A stretch of DNA of 64,000 nucleotides from Tricholomella constricta (taxonomy: Eukaryota; Basidiomycota; Agaricomycetes; Agaricales; Lyophyllaceae). Positions 40,171-52,865 of this stretch are shown piece after piece. The position numbers were made by a program, and so were the translations under genes. The notes under the pieces were generated by a model, which saw only the letters and a program-made list of their open reading frames with translations, was not told where the DNA came from and did not search any database. The stretch covers positions 1,364,001 through 1,428,000 of the forward strand of contig JAACJP010000003.1 in the NCBI GenBank assembly GCA_013368375.1. Reading direction: 5' to 3'. How positions within the stretch are numbered: position 1 is the first letter of the stretch; each line of letters starts with the position of its first letter.

Positions 40171-42459
40171 CTATGATCTTCCCTTTCTCCTCGCCCACAC
40201 ACTCGGATCCTCCCCCATGCTCGTCGAGCCGCCTTCCAGTCGCTGCAACAGCGAGGAGGAAGGTCTCGATATGGACTTCCGTGTTGTTGGAGCAGCAGCA
40301 TTGTGGCCACCCAGCTTCGCGGCGCCTTTAATCGACCATTCTCCATTCGGAGGCAGCTGGTCAGCAGCAGCCATATGAGGCGTCTGCGCAGCAGCAACAT
40401 TCCTCGGCGTTGCCTGAGGATTCGCACGAGACACCGGAGCGCCCGACAGGGTCGTCCCCAGCCGGCTCAGAAGAGAAGGCCCAGCGTCTGTATCTCCGTC
40501 GTCGTTTCTACTGCCCTTTTGCCTTTTCGGCGGCCGGGTTGAGGGTTCCGAGGCCAATTGGTGCTTGGCTGATCTTGACGCGGGACCTTGAGAAAAAAGA
40601 GGGTCTGCCATGACTTGGTCGCGGTCTGGACGGCGTGAGCTTGATGCTATGTGCATTCGTCTTGCTGGGTACGAAGCAGGGCGCTCGGGAAGAGAAGCAG
40701 GGAGGCCGTTAGTGGTCGTTTTCTTTGCGGCTTGCGACACTGTAGCTGCAGTGATGTTTTGACTTGTTGAATTGCTTTTCACTTTTTCCGACGTCCTTGG
40801 AGGCGGAACCAGAGACTGCCCAAACAGAGAAGATGATGTTGGATACAAGTAAATGAAATGAGGAGAGGCCCACTGCGAACCCTAATTAGGTTGTGAACAT
40901 CTTGAGATTGTTCCTTTGTAACCGTAGTCTGGATTGCGCTCAGTGTCGCGATCAAGTTTGGAGGGAGGGTCCAATGTGTGTTCCGTTTTCGCTACATGAC
41001 ATTGTCGGACGTCCACAAATCGGCTGTAAAGGAAGAACATACCTGTAAACATGCTCTTAACAAAAAGACAGCAGCATTGACGGATCTTTCGGGCGACGTT
41101 GGAGATAATTGGAGCGACTAAACGGGTTAGGATAATACGCGCGTGACAAGGCCCTGCGCACTCACCTCCAACAAAAACGGGCAAGAGTCAACAACTTGCC
41201 TGCGCAATGTTTCCAGTGGCACGCCATCATCCTCGGGTTGGGCATGTTCATTAGCAGCAACCAAGGTTTCTGCGAGGCGGCTGACCACCAACCGTTGATC
41301 GTCTTTAGAGAATTTTTGCAATGTTATCTTGGTGGATATGGAGCTGCAGTAAAAACGAAGTAATTCTAGGGCTGGTGCTGCTTGTTTTTCAACCACGACG
41401 AAGGCCGCCAAGTCGAGGTAGGGCTGCGCAAGATGTAGTATCGATACATCACCTGAACGAGCTCCCTTTTGAAGATGTTCGGCCACCTTGTTCAGGAGGG
41501 CTTGAAGCAGTGCGTGACCTCGTGCGGAAGGTCCCTGATACGCTTTTAAAGGGATAAGAAGGCTCCTGACAATAATTTCCACGTCGCTGAACCCCAGTTT
41601 GGGGATCACCTGGTTGATATTATGGATTTAAACTGATGTTAGATAGCATGCCACGTACAGTGATCAAAGATTCGATAAGGGCCTCCTCTGCGTCACTTCC
41701 AGGCAGCGCATGACGTTCCACGATCGCCCGCCTCGCCCCAGTCAAAAATTTCAACACCACGTCTCGCAGACGATCTCGCATCATTCGTTCTTCTTCATCG
41801 ACAGAATCATCCAATGGGGCGATTTGGTCACACAAAACGCTCAGCGTAACTTTGGGATCCATATCGAGGTGTTCCGTTAGTGCCTTCCTTACAACGTTGA
41901 CTTCGTCAGCTTCATCTGCGCATTTCGTTGGTCAACATATGATGAATAACAGAGCAAAAGGACCCACCACTTTGCAATAACTGCAACAGGACGTCTGCAT
42001 TTCGCCGTATCAACCTGTGGCCTGCGTTGGAAAGGTGGGTAATTGCCGTGTATCCCTCTATCCGAACCTGTACACGCGTAAGATAACATTCAGCAAATCA
42101 GCAGTCGCCTACCTTAGAAGTCTGGTCTTCACAAAGGTCGTAGATAGCATTTATAGCTTCTTCCTCGAGTTCGGGGAAATCATTGAATAGATAGCGAATA
42201 TTCTGCGCAGCAAGGATTTTTAAATTTGGATGTGACGAATGCGTGAGCTTTATCAAGCGCTTCAGCGTGTCCCGGCGCTATAGGAGTTGAGTCAACGTCG
42301 TAGTGCAAGTCGAAGCTCCTCACCAATGACCCTGTCTTATCCGGATTTCCTTTTGCCCGCCTAATCACATCTATACAACTTTAATGAGGGGAGACTAGAG
42401 TCCTCAGCTAGCAGCAAACCTTTAAGCTCGCGTTCCAAGTCCACGGGGTCTCTTTCCAT
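40171..42459 (-). CDS. API5: API5 (apoptosis inhibitor 5 / AAC-11) homologue
   Basis: Nine exons: 42459-42420, 42370-42324, 42277-42113, 42067-41968, 41915-41659, 41609-41166, 41117-41043, 40991-40881 and 40815-40171, all in frame, 627 aa. The first two thirds are helical repeats of the HEAT/ARM type, with family blocks such as LAAQNIRYLFNDFPELEEEA, VRIEGYTAITHLS and SLQLSPTSPERSVNAAVFLL. The C-terminal third is disordered and basic and holds a probable nuclear signal (RPPKRQKGSR), as in animal API5. The family is nuclear, binds RNA and chromatin proteins and dampens cell death in animals; its role in fungi is little defined. It is divergent from NDUFS7 with 323 bp between the start codons. 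Confidence 0.88.
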
Positions 42460-42782
42460 GCCTGTAGGGTAGGACGAAGGGGTTTGTCGCAAACTTTGCT
42501 ATGTGGCGTTGATCTTCACCGTGTCTGAATCACGTGCCGATGACAAATCATTGACATTTCCTGGTCGACAACACTGTAATTAATTGTAGATGCTTAACAG
42601 ACAATTGCAAGACATAAGTGTACCAGTCCTGGGGCTTGTGTGATGCTGGATACCTCGAAGAGTTGTGGTCGATTTACTTTTCCGAGAGAGGACGTCACGA
42701 GGGCTTGATCACGTGGAAAACTCCGGTTTGTGCCAGCCAATGGGGAGACGTGAATACTTGTCCCACCTCCATAACCACCTCC
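42460..42782. promoter_or_regulatory. Bidirectional promoter between API5 and NDUFS7 genes
   Basis: Contains two CACGTG boxes (42531-42536 and 42710-42715), a CRE-like GACGTCAC at 42691-42698 and a CCAAT box at 42737-42741, about 45 bp before the NDUFS7 start. CCAAT is the site of the HAP complex that controls respiratory genes in fungi; the assignment is inference from sequence. Confidence 0.5.
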
Positions 42783-43879
<1,097 letters not shown>

Positions 43880-44298
43880 AAATACGAACCGATACCTTGA
43901 TAGACAGTATTCTAGTACACTTTGTATACAGTCAAGGAAAGATGGCCCCTTTTTTGATTAGCTTGGGTATGATTTGTGCTGGTCAGAGGGAGAATGGATA
44001 ACATGTAAAGGTGTCAGCGGCATGCTCCGTTAGTTAGCCGAGAAATTGACAAATGAAGCACAGACCTCTGATTGAACTTGTCCTCACATTTCTCCTTTTT
44101 GTGGGCGAAATCCCGCGAGTCGCCCAGCGTTGCTCGAGACCCGTCGAATTCGTGTTCACTCGTCTCAACTGGTCCAGGCGACGGGAATATCCTCGTGTTA
44201 CTGAGCAGCACAGCACCTGAATTCATCAACTTTGCCATACTTTGTTCCCAACTTCCAGCACGACCTCCTAAACGAACAGCCTGCTCCCCGCAGCGAGC
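43880..44298. other. Intergenic; probable promoter of the 44299 gene
   Basis: Short, unsupported ORFs. It lies between two genes in the same direction. Confidence 0.5.
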
Positions 44299-47200
44299 AT
44301 GGCCGCGGCTCTCCATCCTTCAAGAAATGACACTGGCCCTAAGGTGCACGCTGCCGCGTATCCAGGGCCGGCGCTCATGACAGAGCTCGACTTCCAGGAC
44401 AACCGCTATCCTACTCTACCTAATTCCAAGAATGCTCAACGCGCCAGCGCGTTGATATTCGGGGCTACGCAGCGGTCGGGGTGGGAGGTCTCCTCGAACG
44501 GCAACGATGGTTTACCCCGCAGGGGCTACGAGCCCAACGGCACCCGTGATGCGGTCTCTTCAGGATGGACTCCCGAACAACGGGGCAATCAAGAGACATT
44601 ACATCCTCAACAGCCTCAATCTAAGGTCTCTGCGAATTCGGCGGACATGCAGTCGTTGAGATCCCAGTCCCAGCAGTCCCAGGCACAATCCCAATCGCTC
44701 GAGCCCCAGCGGAACGCCCTTTCCTATGCCCTGCCTCCTGGTGCGTCTCGTCGAGTCGTCGAACGGTACAGCCTGGACGATAACAACCAGCGTACACCTT
44801 CGCGTGGTTCAGCAAACGGTATTCCTATTGGAGCGAGTCAAGACATTAAGAACGCACCCTCACAAAGCCTCGGGGACCGCTCATCCATTCTTCCACCAGG
44901 TGCTCAGCGTTCTACGTCACCTATAGCAGGCATTGGTGCTGGTGGCCGAGTCAACAACGACTACCCCATCATGCCCTTATCTGCATCTCCATCGTACAAC
45001 CCCCCAGTCGCGCCGAAGCACCGCGCGTATGCTCAGCAGCCTACGTATATCACGCCCCCGACGACCCCAACCCCTATCAAACCTTCTTACTCTCCAAGGC
45101 CTCCACCCCCGCAGGAAGAGGTGTGTGTAGAATGCGCAATGCGAGACGAGGACATGGCGGATGTGGATGTCACCTCCCCCGGCGTCTGGGAGCGGGAGAG
45201 CGACGCTGAATTTGAAGAGCTTAAACAACGAGAAGAGGAGGACAACGCTAAAGGGCTTGTCACAATCGACGATCCTAAAAGACCCAGAGTGAAGGGGGGT
45301 CGCTTGACAGAACCGAATATCAAGCTTTGGCTAAGCGTTGTATGTTTTCGATTTTTGTACGTCTCTCAATATCACTGAAAATATGTCAGAATCCTCGAGA
45401 ACCTGCGTCACGCCAGCAGACTCTCAGAACATACATCAAGTCACAGAAAATGCTCCTCGAAGCCGAGGCGCTTGCCCACGCCCGTGCCATGCAAGAGGCC
45501 AAACAACTGGACAGTAGAATGCGCGACACATACTCCCAGCTGCGCCGCTCTGCTTACGATCTAGGAAATACCGCCAGCCCTGCAGACGACACAGGCGGCG
45601 TACGCATCAAACCCCCACTGTCACCGTCAACGCCAGCACATGCTCATGCCCGCTCACACTCCCGTGAGATCACCTTGCTCGAGAACGGCATGATTGTCGA
45701 GCACGTCGACGTGCGCAAGGAAGAGCGCGAAGCCCGCGAGCGAAAGCGGAAGGAGGAGCGGCGGGCGAGAAAGTCTTCCCGTGGATCTACGATGGATGTC
45801 ACATCGATCATTTCTGCCAACAGCCTCGGCGCGCCCCAGACAGATGGCGGCTTGGGTCTTCGACCATACTCACCGTACTCGCCCAGCTCTGCGCGTCCAA
45901 CTAGTGTCCTGACTGCGCCCGTCGACCGTCCAGACTTACCCCGAGCGTATTCGCAAGCATCGTTTTCGGACATTCATAGTATGGGATCTGCTTCCCCTAG
46001 GCGAACAAGGTTCTTTGGGTTCAAGAACCTCAGTGCAGGATGGAGAAGCCAGGATAGTTTAGCCCCCTCCGCCATACAGTCGGGCAGTATGGTTGATATG
46101 CAGTAAGTCTTTTCTTCTTCTGATGTTCGTCGAGTCTTATTATGGGCTTCCATTAGTCTTGCTCTTCAACGTGAACGACAGGCGCAACAATTTGGAAATT
46201 CTCCGACAGACTTTGGTGCATCTCGTCGAAGTCAAATCTGGCCGTCTGATCAGCCGGAAACCAGTGAGACTCAGGTGGGCGATAATTTAGCTGATGGGAA
46301 CCCCAAGAAGAAGAAAAGGGGACTTGCTAAGATCTGGGGCATTGTCACTGGCTCCAACAAACAAACGAATGCGACACGTCGTGATCCCTCCCAGTCCCTG
46401 GACAGAACTGATGATGATCTTCCTCTTGCACCTCCACCCCCGTTGTCATATCTTGTCAATCGTGGGCCTAGTGACTTGCGGGCTGCTAGCGGCCGTCACG
46501 GCTCCACCCCTTCCCTACCCTCGCTTACATCGCCGAAACTGGCAGGATCTACATCTCCTGGTATGTCGCCGTCTACTGGTCCATCTAGTATATATCCTTC
46601 CTCAGCCTCATCACGTACCTCTGGCCCTGATGTAGAGATCGTCGATGCGAGGAAGACATCTGCCAACCATGAGGATCAGGAAAATCAATATCGCGATGAC
46701 ATCATTGGCAAAAGGGAGCCCGTCACACCCAGGAATGTCCATCCCGTCATCTCAGAACCCGACATGCGCCAGCGCCTGTCTCGAAATATAACCCCCCCTC
46801 CAATACCCAGCTTTGCCAGTCCTACACCCCGACCACCCTCCATGATGTCGAGGGAGAAATCACTTCCTCCGCTTCCGGCTGAAGCCGTCTCCCGAACACC
46901 CAGCAACAACACGGCGGAATTACGTCCACGAACCGTTTACACTTACGATCCCCGCCAGCTGCCACCAGGCTCGGGTCCTGCGCACGATTTCCTTCCTCCC
47001 AGCGCCCCCTTCCGCACTCCCGATGTCCGCCGTCAGTCCTTTGGGGGCCTATCCAGCCGCCCTAACTTAGCCATGCAGACCATGCCCGTCAATGGCCGTC
47101 AGCAACAGGCAAACCCTGCATTTGCTTCGCGCTATGACGAGTTTGGGAGCTCCCGGCGCTCCCTCGGCCCTCTGGACCAGTTCAGAGACACCTTTACGGT

Positions 47201-47534
47201 GCAGCAGACACCGACGGCCAAGCGGAAGAGCAAATTCGGCTTTGCCTCGCTTTTGAGCAAGAAGAGCATGCCCCGCGATCATGAGTATATCGATTCGAAC
47301 GTCGCACAGCACCAGTTCCCCCCGATGCGGCCCGGGTCAGATGGGCAGGATGACGTTGTGGCCAACAGTTATGCCACGTCGACGTCGAGGCATAGCGCAC
47401 TCAGCACAGGTGCGCCGCAGTCGCGACTGTCCGTGACCTCGCGAAAAGCCTTGGAGGAACGCGTCGCCCAAGACCCTGACTTTGTGGCGTATCGATATCC
47501 GTCGAACGACCAGCGTCTCGATCTCTTACGGTGA
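44299..47534 (+). CDS. Large low-complexity protein of unknown function, basidiomycete type
   Basis: Three exons: 44299-45339, 45390-46102 and 46157-47534, in frame, 1043 aa. Almost the whole protein is Ser/Pro/Gln-rich and probably disordered. A short ordered-looking block stands out near residue 275: EEVCVECAMRDEDMADVDVT, containing CxxC, followed by PGVWERESDAEFEELKQREE. A helical stretch follows after the first intron (YIKSQKMLLEAEALAHARAM) and a basic segment (KKKKRGLAKIWGIVTG). I see no catalytic motif, signal peptide or membrane span. The CxxC block with the conserved acidic tail suggests an interaction module; I cannot name a family. Cytoplasmic or cell-cortex scaffolding is possible but unproved. 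Confidence 0.85.
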
Positions 47535-48013
47535 CGTGATGCTCCTATCAGTTGACCCTCTTGCTCCGACGTGCTCTTGTGATTGTCCATACGCTGCTCA
47601 AGCTATGGCCGACCATTATTTTTGGGATTCATCTTTCTTTTTCATGGATATACTCAGTACTCCACCTTCCCCACCCGACGATTCACCCAGTGTCTCAATT
47701 CCTCTTTCCTCCAATGCTGGTTTTTCTTTTTTCTGTTTCCTCTCATTCGTCTTGCTTTCCTCGTTATCCACATCGGACTTGTATCTAGCACACAATCCCT
47801 TTTGGCGGTTCCTGTAATCATTCTCCTTGAGTCTCAGTTGAGCTACACACTCCTTGTTAGCATATACATATATCTATATGTACAGTATCGGGCAGATCAT
47901 TTTCTCAATGGCTTTTCTGCATTCGCAGCTCATAAAGGACAGTACATTTCTGGGAGTTCATACAGATCTTTCGCTACAGGAACGCCTTTCTGTACTCGCG
48001 ATGCTCGCGCCAT
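47535..48013. other. Intergenic between convergent genes
   Basis: T-rich 3' flank of the 44299 gene and 3' flank of the P450 gene. ORFs here have no support. Confidence 0.6.
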
Positions 48014-50103
48014 TCATTGCCTTCGCTTAAACACCATCTGCGCCTTTCTATCGGGGATAATCGCCCCGTTAAATGTTACGTTTGCTGGTCTAGACATAAC
48101 ACCAGGAGGAAACGAAATGTCATACTTGAGTAGAATGTGGGCAAGCATAATCTTGAGCTCTGTCTGCGGCACTCATGTCAGTTTGCATATCTTACGGTAT
48201 TTTTCGCCTTACTGCAGCGAAGAAACGGCCAGCACATGCATGTCGGCCTGGTGAGCTCAATAAGAACGCGGTGAACGTGAGTACCTGGGGCTGCGGCTTA
48301 CCGGCACCAAACGGAAGGTACTGTAACCAATGTGAGGGGGCGGTGATCTGTTGGCTGGAGCAAGAGAAATCACATACGCTGCTATCAGGGGTCGCGAACC
48401 CGTATTTTGAACTATTATCTTCCTCGTCCTCCCGCATTTTCGAAAAGCGGAAGAGATCACATCGGTCTGGGTCAGAGTATGCTTGAGGATTGAAATGCAC
48501 CGCCTTCATGTCGATCGCGACGCGATGCCCGGGAGGCACCCTTGTACCGTCAAGCAGGTCGTGACCAAGCATTGAAATCCTGGGCAGGGCGACTAAAGAA
48601 AATCAGTCAAAGTCGAGGGCAGCGAAGGTTGTGACCTGCAGTGCATTAAACCATAGACTCTCCCGACTTCTCTCAAAGCGCTGTCGATCTTCTTGAATTT
48701 TGATAACGCCAGCTTAGTCCAGCCACCCTCAGAGTCCAACGCAGTCAGGACTTCTTCTCTAATGCCATCTAATTGATTTTGAGGTAAGAGTGCTAGCTCA
48801 AATAGAACCTGCGTAATGAAAATTGAGCTGGAAGGAATAAATCCCTACTCGTCATTTTGTCCTGGTCTGCACGTACGAAGTGTGGATGCTGCCGAAATTC
48901 AGGTTCATCAGACGCATGGCGATCCCTTCAAGAGGTTCGTCAGATGGTGCCGCTTGAAGCAGGAAGTGAGCGATGAGCTATCGAGACGGTCATCAACATA
49001 ACGAAGGACGACCTGTATCCTTGAACTTACGAGTTCATCCGACTCCTGCAGCTCCTTTTCCTTCCCAAGGCGATTCCTCAAAAAAGGAACGATGAAGTTC
49101 AGTGGTTCCTTCTTTCCTCCCAAAACTGATGACAGTGCAAAATATACAAATCTGGCGGGCCGGAGTGTCTGAACGCGGTCAAGTGTGAGGCGACGTAGCA
49201 AACAGGCTTACCTTCGGAGGAAAGAAGGGCTCCAACGGATAAACGGGGCGATTAAAGGTGCGGTCTCTGAGAATCGTACGATAGCATGCAAAAAGCTTTC
49301 ATTGCGACATAGTTCGACCCCGAATATCACTCGATTGCTGATTCGTGCTATCAAATGTGTCATGGTATCAAACACTGGTATAATCGTGGATTCTAATGGG
49401 TAGTAAAAAGGGAGACGCAAGGATGAGCGGCAGCCAAGGACAAATAGGAAGGAGCACTTACTCCCCTCAGTGCTTACCTCCAATGTCTCGGTCATCGCCA
49501 GATTGGACTCATCTAAAATCTCCGGAATGAAAGAAGGTATTGCGCGATTAACATCCGTACGAAGGACACGTGCTTGATATGGGTTTTCCATTTGGTGCAC
49601 ATCCATCGTGTATGGTAACTGCAGGTCCTCGTCGACCGCCATAGGTTCGTTGAACTGCGAAAAGTTATTTAAATGCTTTGAAAGCGGGTTTGCGCGACAC
49701 TTACAACATCATCGTTACTTGAGCGTACAACATCGAGATATTTGGGCGGAAGAAGGAAGACTGGACCAGCCTATGGACTTATTGTCAATGTGAGAATGTC
49801 GTTCATTAGTTCTGGACCCACAAGTGTTGGGATTACAAAGGGTTTGCCAGAAAATGCGGCTCTGCCTTCCAAGATCACAGCTTCGGCATCAAACGTATAT
49901 CTGAAGGCTGTTACGATGTATCCAAGTACACCCGGAGGCCCGACTCGGGATACACCACCAGCGTACGTTATATCCCGGGATATGCGGAAATATAAGGTTA
50001 CGAAGAACGTCAGAGGCACGCCAAGTGCATAGCAAGCAGATTCGAGCATATAGTAGGTGTGTCCTCGCGAGATTAACGATAATATTGGTGAGAATAATCG
50101 CAT
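48014..50103 (-). CDS. Cytochrome P450 monooxygenase
   Basis: Eleven exons: 50103-49822, 49770-49705, 49654-49462, 49392-49212, 49151-49031, 48977-48873, 48808-48652, 48592-48378, 48320-48302, 48247-48213 and 48163-48014, total 507 aa. The N-terminus carries a membrane anchor (MLESACYALGVPLTFFVTLY). Family marks include FDTMTHLIARISNRVIFG, the substrate-recognition/helix I region GIAMRLMNLNFGSIHTS, an ExxR equivalent in ALREVGRVY, and the heme loop YLPFGAGRHACAGRFFA with the ligand Cys, built by splicing three exons, one only 19 bp. It is an ER-bound, heme-thiolate oxidase of a class common in agaricomycetes; the substrate cannot be told. Junctions around 48873/48808 and 48652/48592 are the least certain. 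Confidence 0.88.
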
Positions 50104-51754
50104 GCTGGAGCTGATACGATCCAGTACTTATAGAGCGCAGGAGGCACCCTGTGGTCATACTATGATGGATGGCCATTTAGGGTCCTCAGCTCTGGAAGCA
50201 TCGCAGACAGAAGGCTCAAGCAGTATCACCCACTAGTGGACAGGTACATAGCAGTGGAAAGGGACATCATCAGGTTAGATCCCATCTTTATAAAGCATTT
50301 GCGAGGTGGATTTCTGGTCCTATTGTGCCAATCAATTCACGTCATGCTGGAGGGTCTGTGACCCATGACTGACGAATTGATTGGAATGGTACAGTAGTGG
50401 GAAAATGGAACATGATTCCCCTTTGCCAAGCTAGAACAGGCCTCCTCTGGAGCAGTGGCGGATACAAGGGAGCATCGAAGAAGGGATCAAGCGAACGTTC
50501 AGGTTGAAGGTGTATACGTAGCCTCAGCTTAGAACTAAAGCGCAGATCTTGTAATCACATTATACAAATGGATCTAATCTGCGACTCGGACAGATCCTTC
50601 ATCCAGCTTGAATCCAACCTTGCTCATGTTTCTGGACTCGACCGACTTTTCACTGGGTCTGAGGTCTTGAGGGCCGAAACACCTTCTCGCGGGATGCCTC
50701 CCATTCTCATATTTCAACTTCTGCCTCAGGCCGTCGCAATCCAGAGGCCCAGGACTGCAACTCTGGAGGCCGAGTTACCTAGATCGTTTTCATTTCTCTG
50801 CAGCATCGCCTGGGTTCCACAGAAGCTATTGTTCTTCCTCTGTTGAGTTGACTGTTCCCCCGACTGTTCTTCGCCGTGTGCAATGTGCAACGCCCACCAT
50901 CTTCTGCATTTTTGCTCTTTATTCTAACTTTTGAGCTAGTTTCTCCCGCTTTCGCCGAACAACGCTGGGAGATGAACCTCCGAGTCGAGGTCCTCTTCCT
51001 CTCCCTCGCATGACTTCCTCCTCTCCCCCCTCAGAGTGAGTTGACATCCGGCCTCTGCAGCCTCTAACATTTGTCGCCGCTTTTGGAACACTGCCAGTGC
51101 TTCTCGCCATGTGACTTCTCAAAGGTACAGTGGCGCCCTTTCCAAACATAAAGATACTGCTTTCGAATTTGCTCCCAATACTCAATGTCCAGGTACCGTA
51201 AGTGCGGCCTGAATATTTGGACCAGGAAGCAAACCGGTGGATATGTACCGGGAACATAAAATGCACGCACAAAGCGAACAATGCGCGCCATTAGTATCGA
51301 CCGCGGCCAGCGATCGACATTGATTTCCTGAGTGTGTAGATTTTTGATGAACTCGTACGTATGGCTGTGGACTTCAAGCTGTGGAGGAATGGAGTAAATC
51401 AATCACATTTCATGCATGACATTTGGCAATCATTTCCATCATCACTATCCAAACAATCTGTTCAACCATCTCAACGTACTTAGCCGTTATACATAACTAC
51501 GCCGGTCTTTCTATAAATAACGAACGCATTCTCAAAGTACGGCCAGTCTTCCTCAAAAGTCAGGGTTTCATCCAACCGTCATTCCCATCACATCGGGAGA
51601 ACCTCGCTCTGATGAGTTAAGCTCCAATATGGTGAATGTCCCTCGGTGAATTGTAAGTTTGATTCTGGGGTGCAAAGAGAAAGAAGAAGGGAAGCCTTGT
51701 ACTCCGGTCATTTTGAGAATCCGATTTTCGGGAGGCCGATCATGTGATCATGAC
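50104..51754. other. Intergenic with one weak ORF region
   Basis: The minus-strand stretch 51402-50919 reads in part like protein (FLVQIFRPHLRYLDIEYWEQ) but has no recognisable motif, and the two overlapping frames cannot be joined confidently. The plus-strand ORF 50568-50846 also has no support. Otherwise nothing seen. Confidence 0.4.
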
Positions 51755-51771
51755 GCGACGCGCCGCGTCGC
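51755..51771. promoter_or_regulatory. MCB-like palindrome upstream of MND1
   Basis: GCGACGCG-C-CGCGTCGC: two 8-bp arms around one base, carrying ACGCG cores on both strands, 36 bp before the MND1 ATG. ACGCG-type boxes bind MBF-like factors that control S-phase and meiotic genes in fungi. The link is inference. Confidence 0.4.
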
Positions 51772-51806
51772 TTCTTTTGGCAGTCACCATTCCGAAGATT
51801 CCACTC

Positions 51807-52865
51807 ATGGTAAGTGCTACATTCTCCGAGCAAGCAAACCCAGCTTAATGATGAATCAAGGCTCCAAGAGGCTTGTCAGTTGAAGAGAAACGTGTGAGAC
51901 TGTTGGAGATATTCCACGAAACGGTAGGGCATTCTGTACGCATGAAGTTTGTGTCGAGACTCCCGCTTTGACAACATTTTCCGTCATAAAGAAAGACTTT
52001 TATCAGGTCAGTGGATGTGCTCAGACAAGCAACCTCTTCTGAGATTGACCATTCGCCACAGCTGAAGGAACTCGAAAAGTTGGCACCTAAAATGAAAGGC
52101 ATCGGTAAGACTCCTATTTTACGGGCACGAGCAATGATTTCTATGCTTCATTAACAGTCTCTCAGTCCGTGAAAGAAGTACTGCAGTCTCTTGTCGACGA
52201 CGGTTTGGTTCAAGGGGATAAAATAGGCTCTTCCAACTGTGAGTGTCGAGATGTATGCGCCCAACAATCTCACAAACAACGGTCCCGCCGCCAAGTTTTC
52301 TGGAGTTTCCCCTCTCAACAGGGTGCAATGGTCAGAGCGCGTTCGACAAGGAGCAGACATGGGCTGACGTTCCTACAGATCCAAGCGCGTCTATCGTCCG
52401 CAAAGGAGATCCGCGACGGTCACATGGCGCAGCTTGCTGAGATCAGGGAAAGCATCAAGAACGAACGATCCGCCAGATCTGAATCCGTAAACAGTAGCCT
52501 TTTCTGAAAATCGCCCCGCTGACGTACGAGCAATTAGGCATCGCGTACTCAAGCGCTTGCGAAATTGGCGGACAGGCGAAAACAGGTGGACCTACTGGAA
52601 AAAGAGCTCACCGCGTATGGCGACTGCGACCCCGTGAAGGTCGAAGAAACGAAACGGGCTGTTTTTCTGGCGAAGGAAGCTGCACTACGCTGGACCGGTG
52701 CGTCTGAAATTATGTCGTAGTGGACATCAATCCGAAGTGCACATCATATGCTTTCCAGACAATTACGGGACGCTGTTGGCACACTTTACTCGCCAGAATG
52801 GTGTAGACCCGGCCGAGATTCGTAAGTTTCTAGACATCGATGAAGATTATGAGGATATTTCTTGA
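51807..52865 (+). CDS. MND1: Meiotic recombination protein MND1
   Basis: Nine exons: 51807-51809 (only the ATG), 51861-51923, 51992-52006 (15 bp), 52062-52104, 52158-52238, 52296-52330, 52379-52486, 52538-52697 and 52759-52865. They join in frame to 204 aa, the usual family length. The N-terminal winged-helix domain reads MAPRGLSVEEKRVRLLEIFH, KDFYQLKELEKLAPKMKGIV and SQSVKEVLQSLVDDGLV. A long coiled coil follows, and the tail ends in DPAEIRKFLDIDEDYEDIS. With Hop2 it forms the heterodimer that helps Dmc1/Rad51 find homologous DNA in meiosis. An upstream in-frame ATG (51750) would add 19 residues; the conserved MAPRGLS start and the promoter-like palindrome between them favour 51807. Confidence 0.95.

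Noticed and set aside
50568..50846. Plus-strand ORF of 92 aa
   Set aside because: No motif, no introns of fungal type at its ends, and an unlikely hydrophobic tail.
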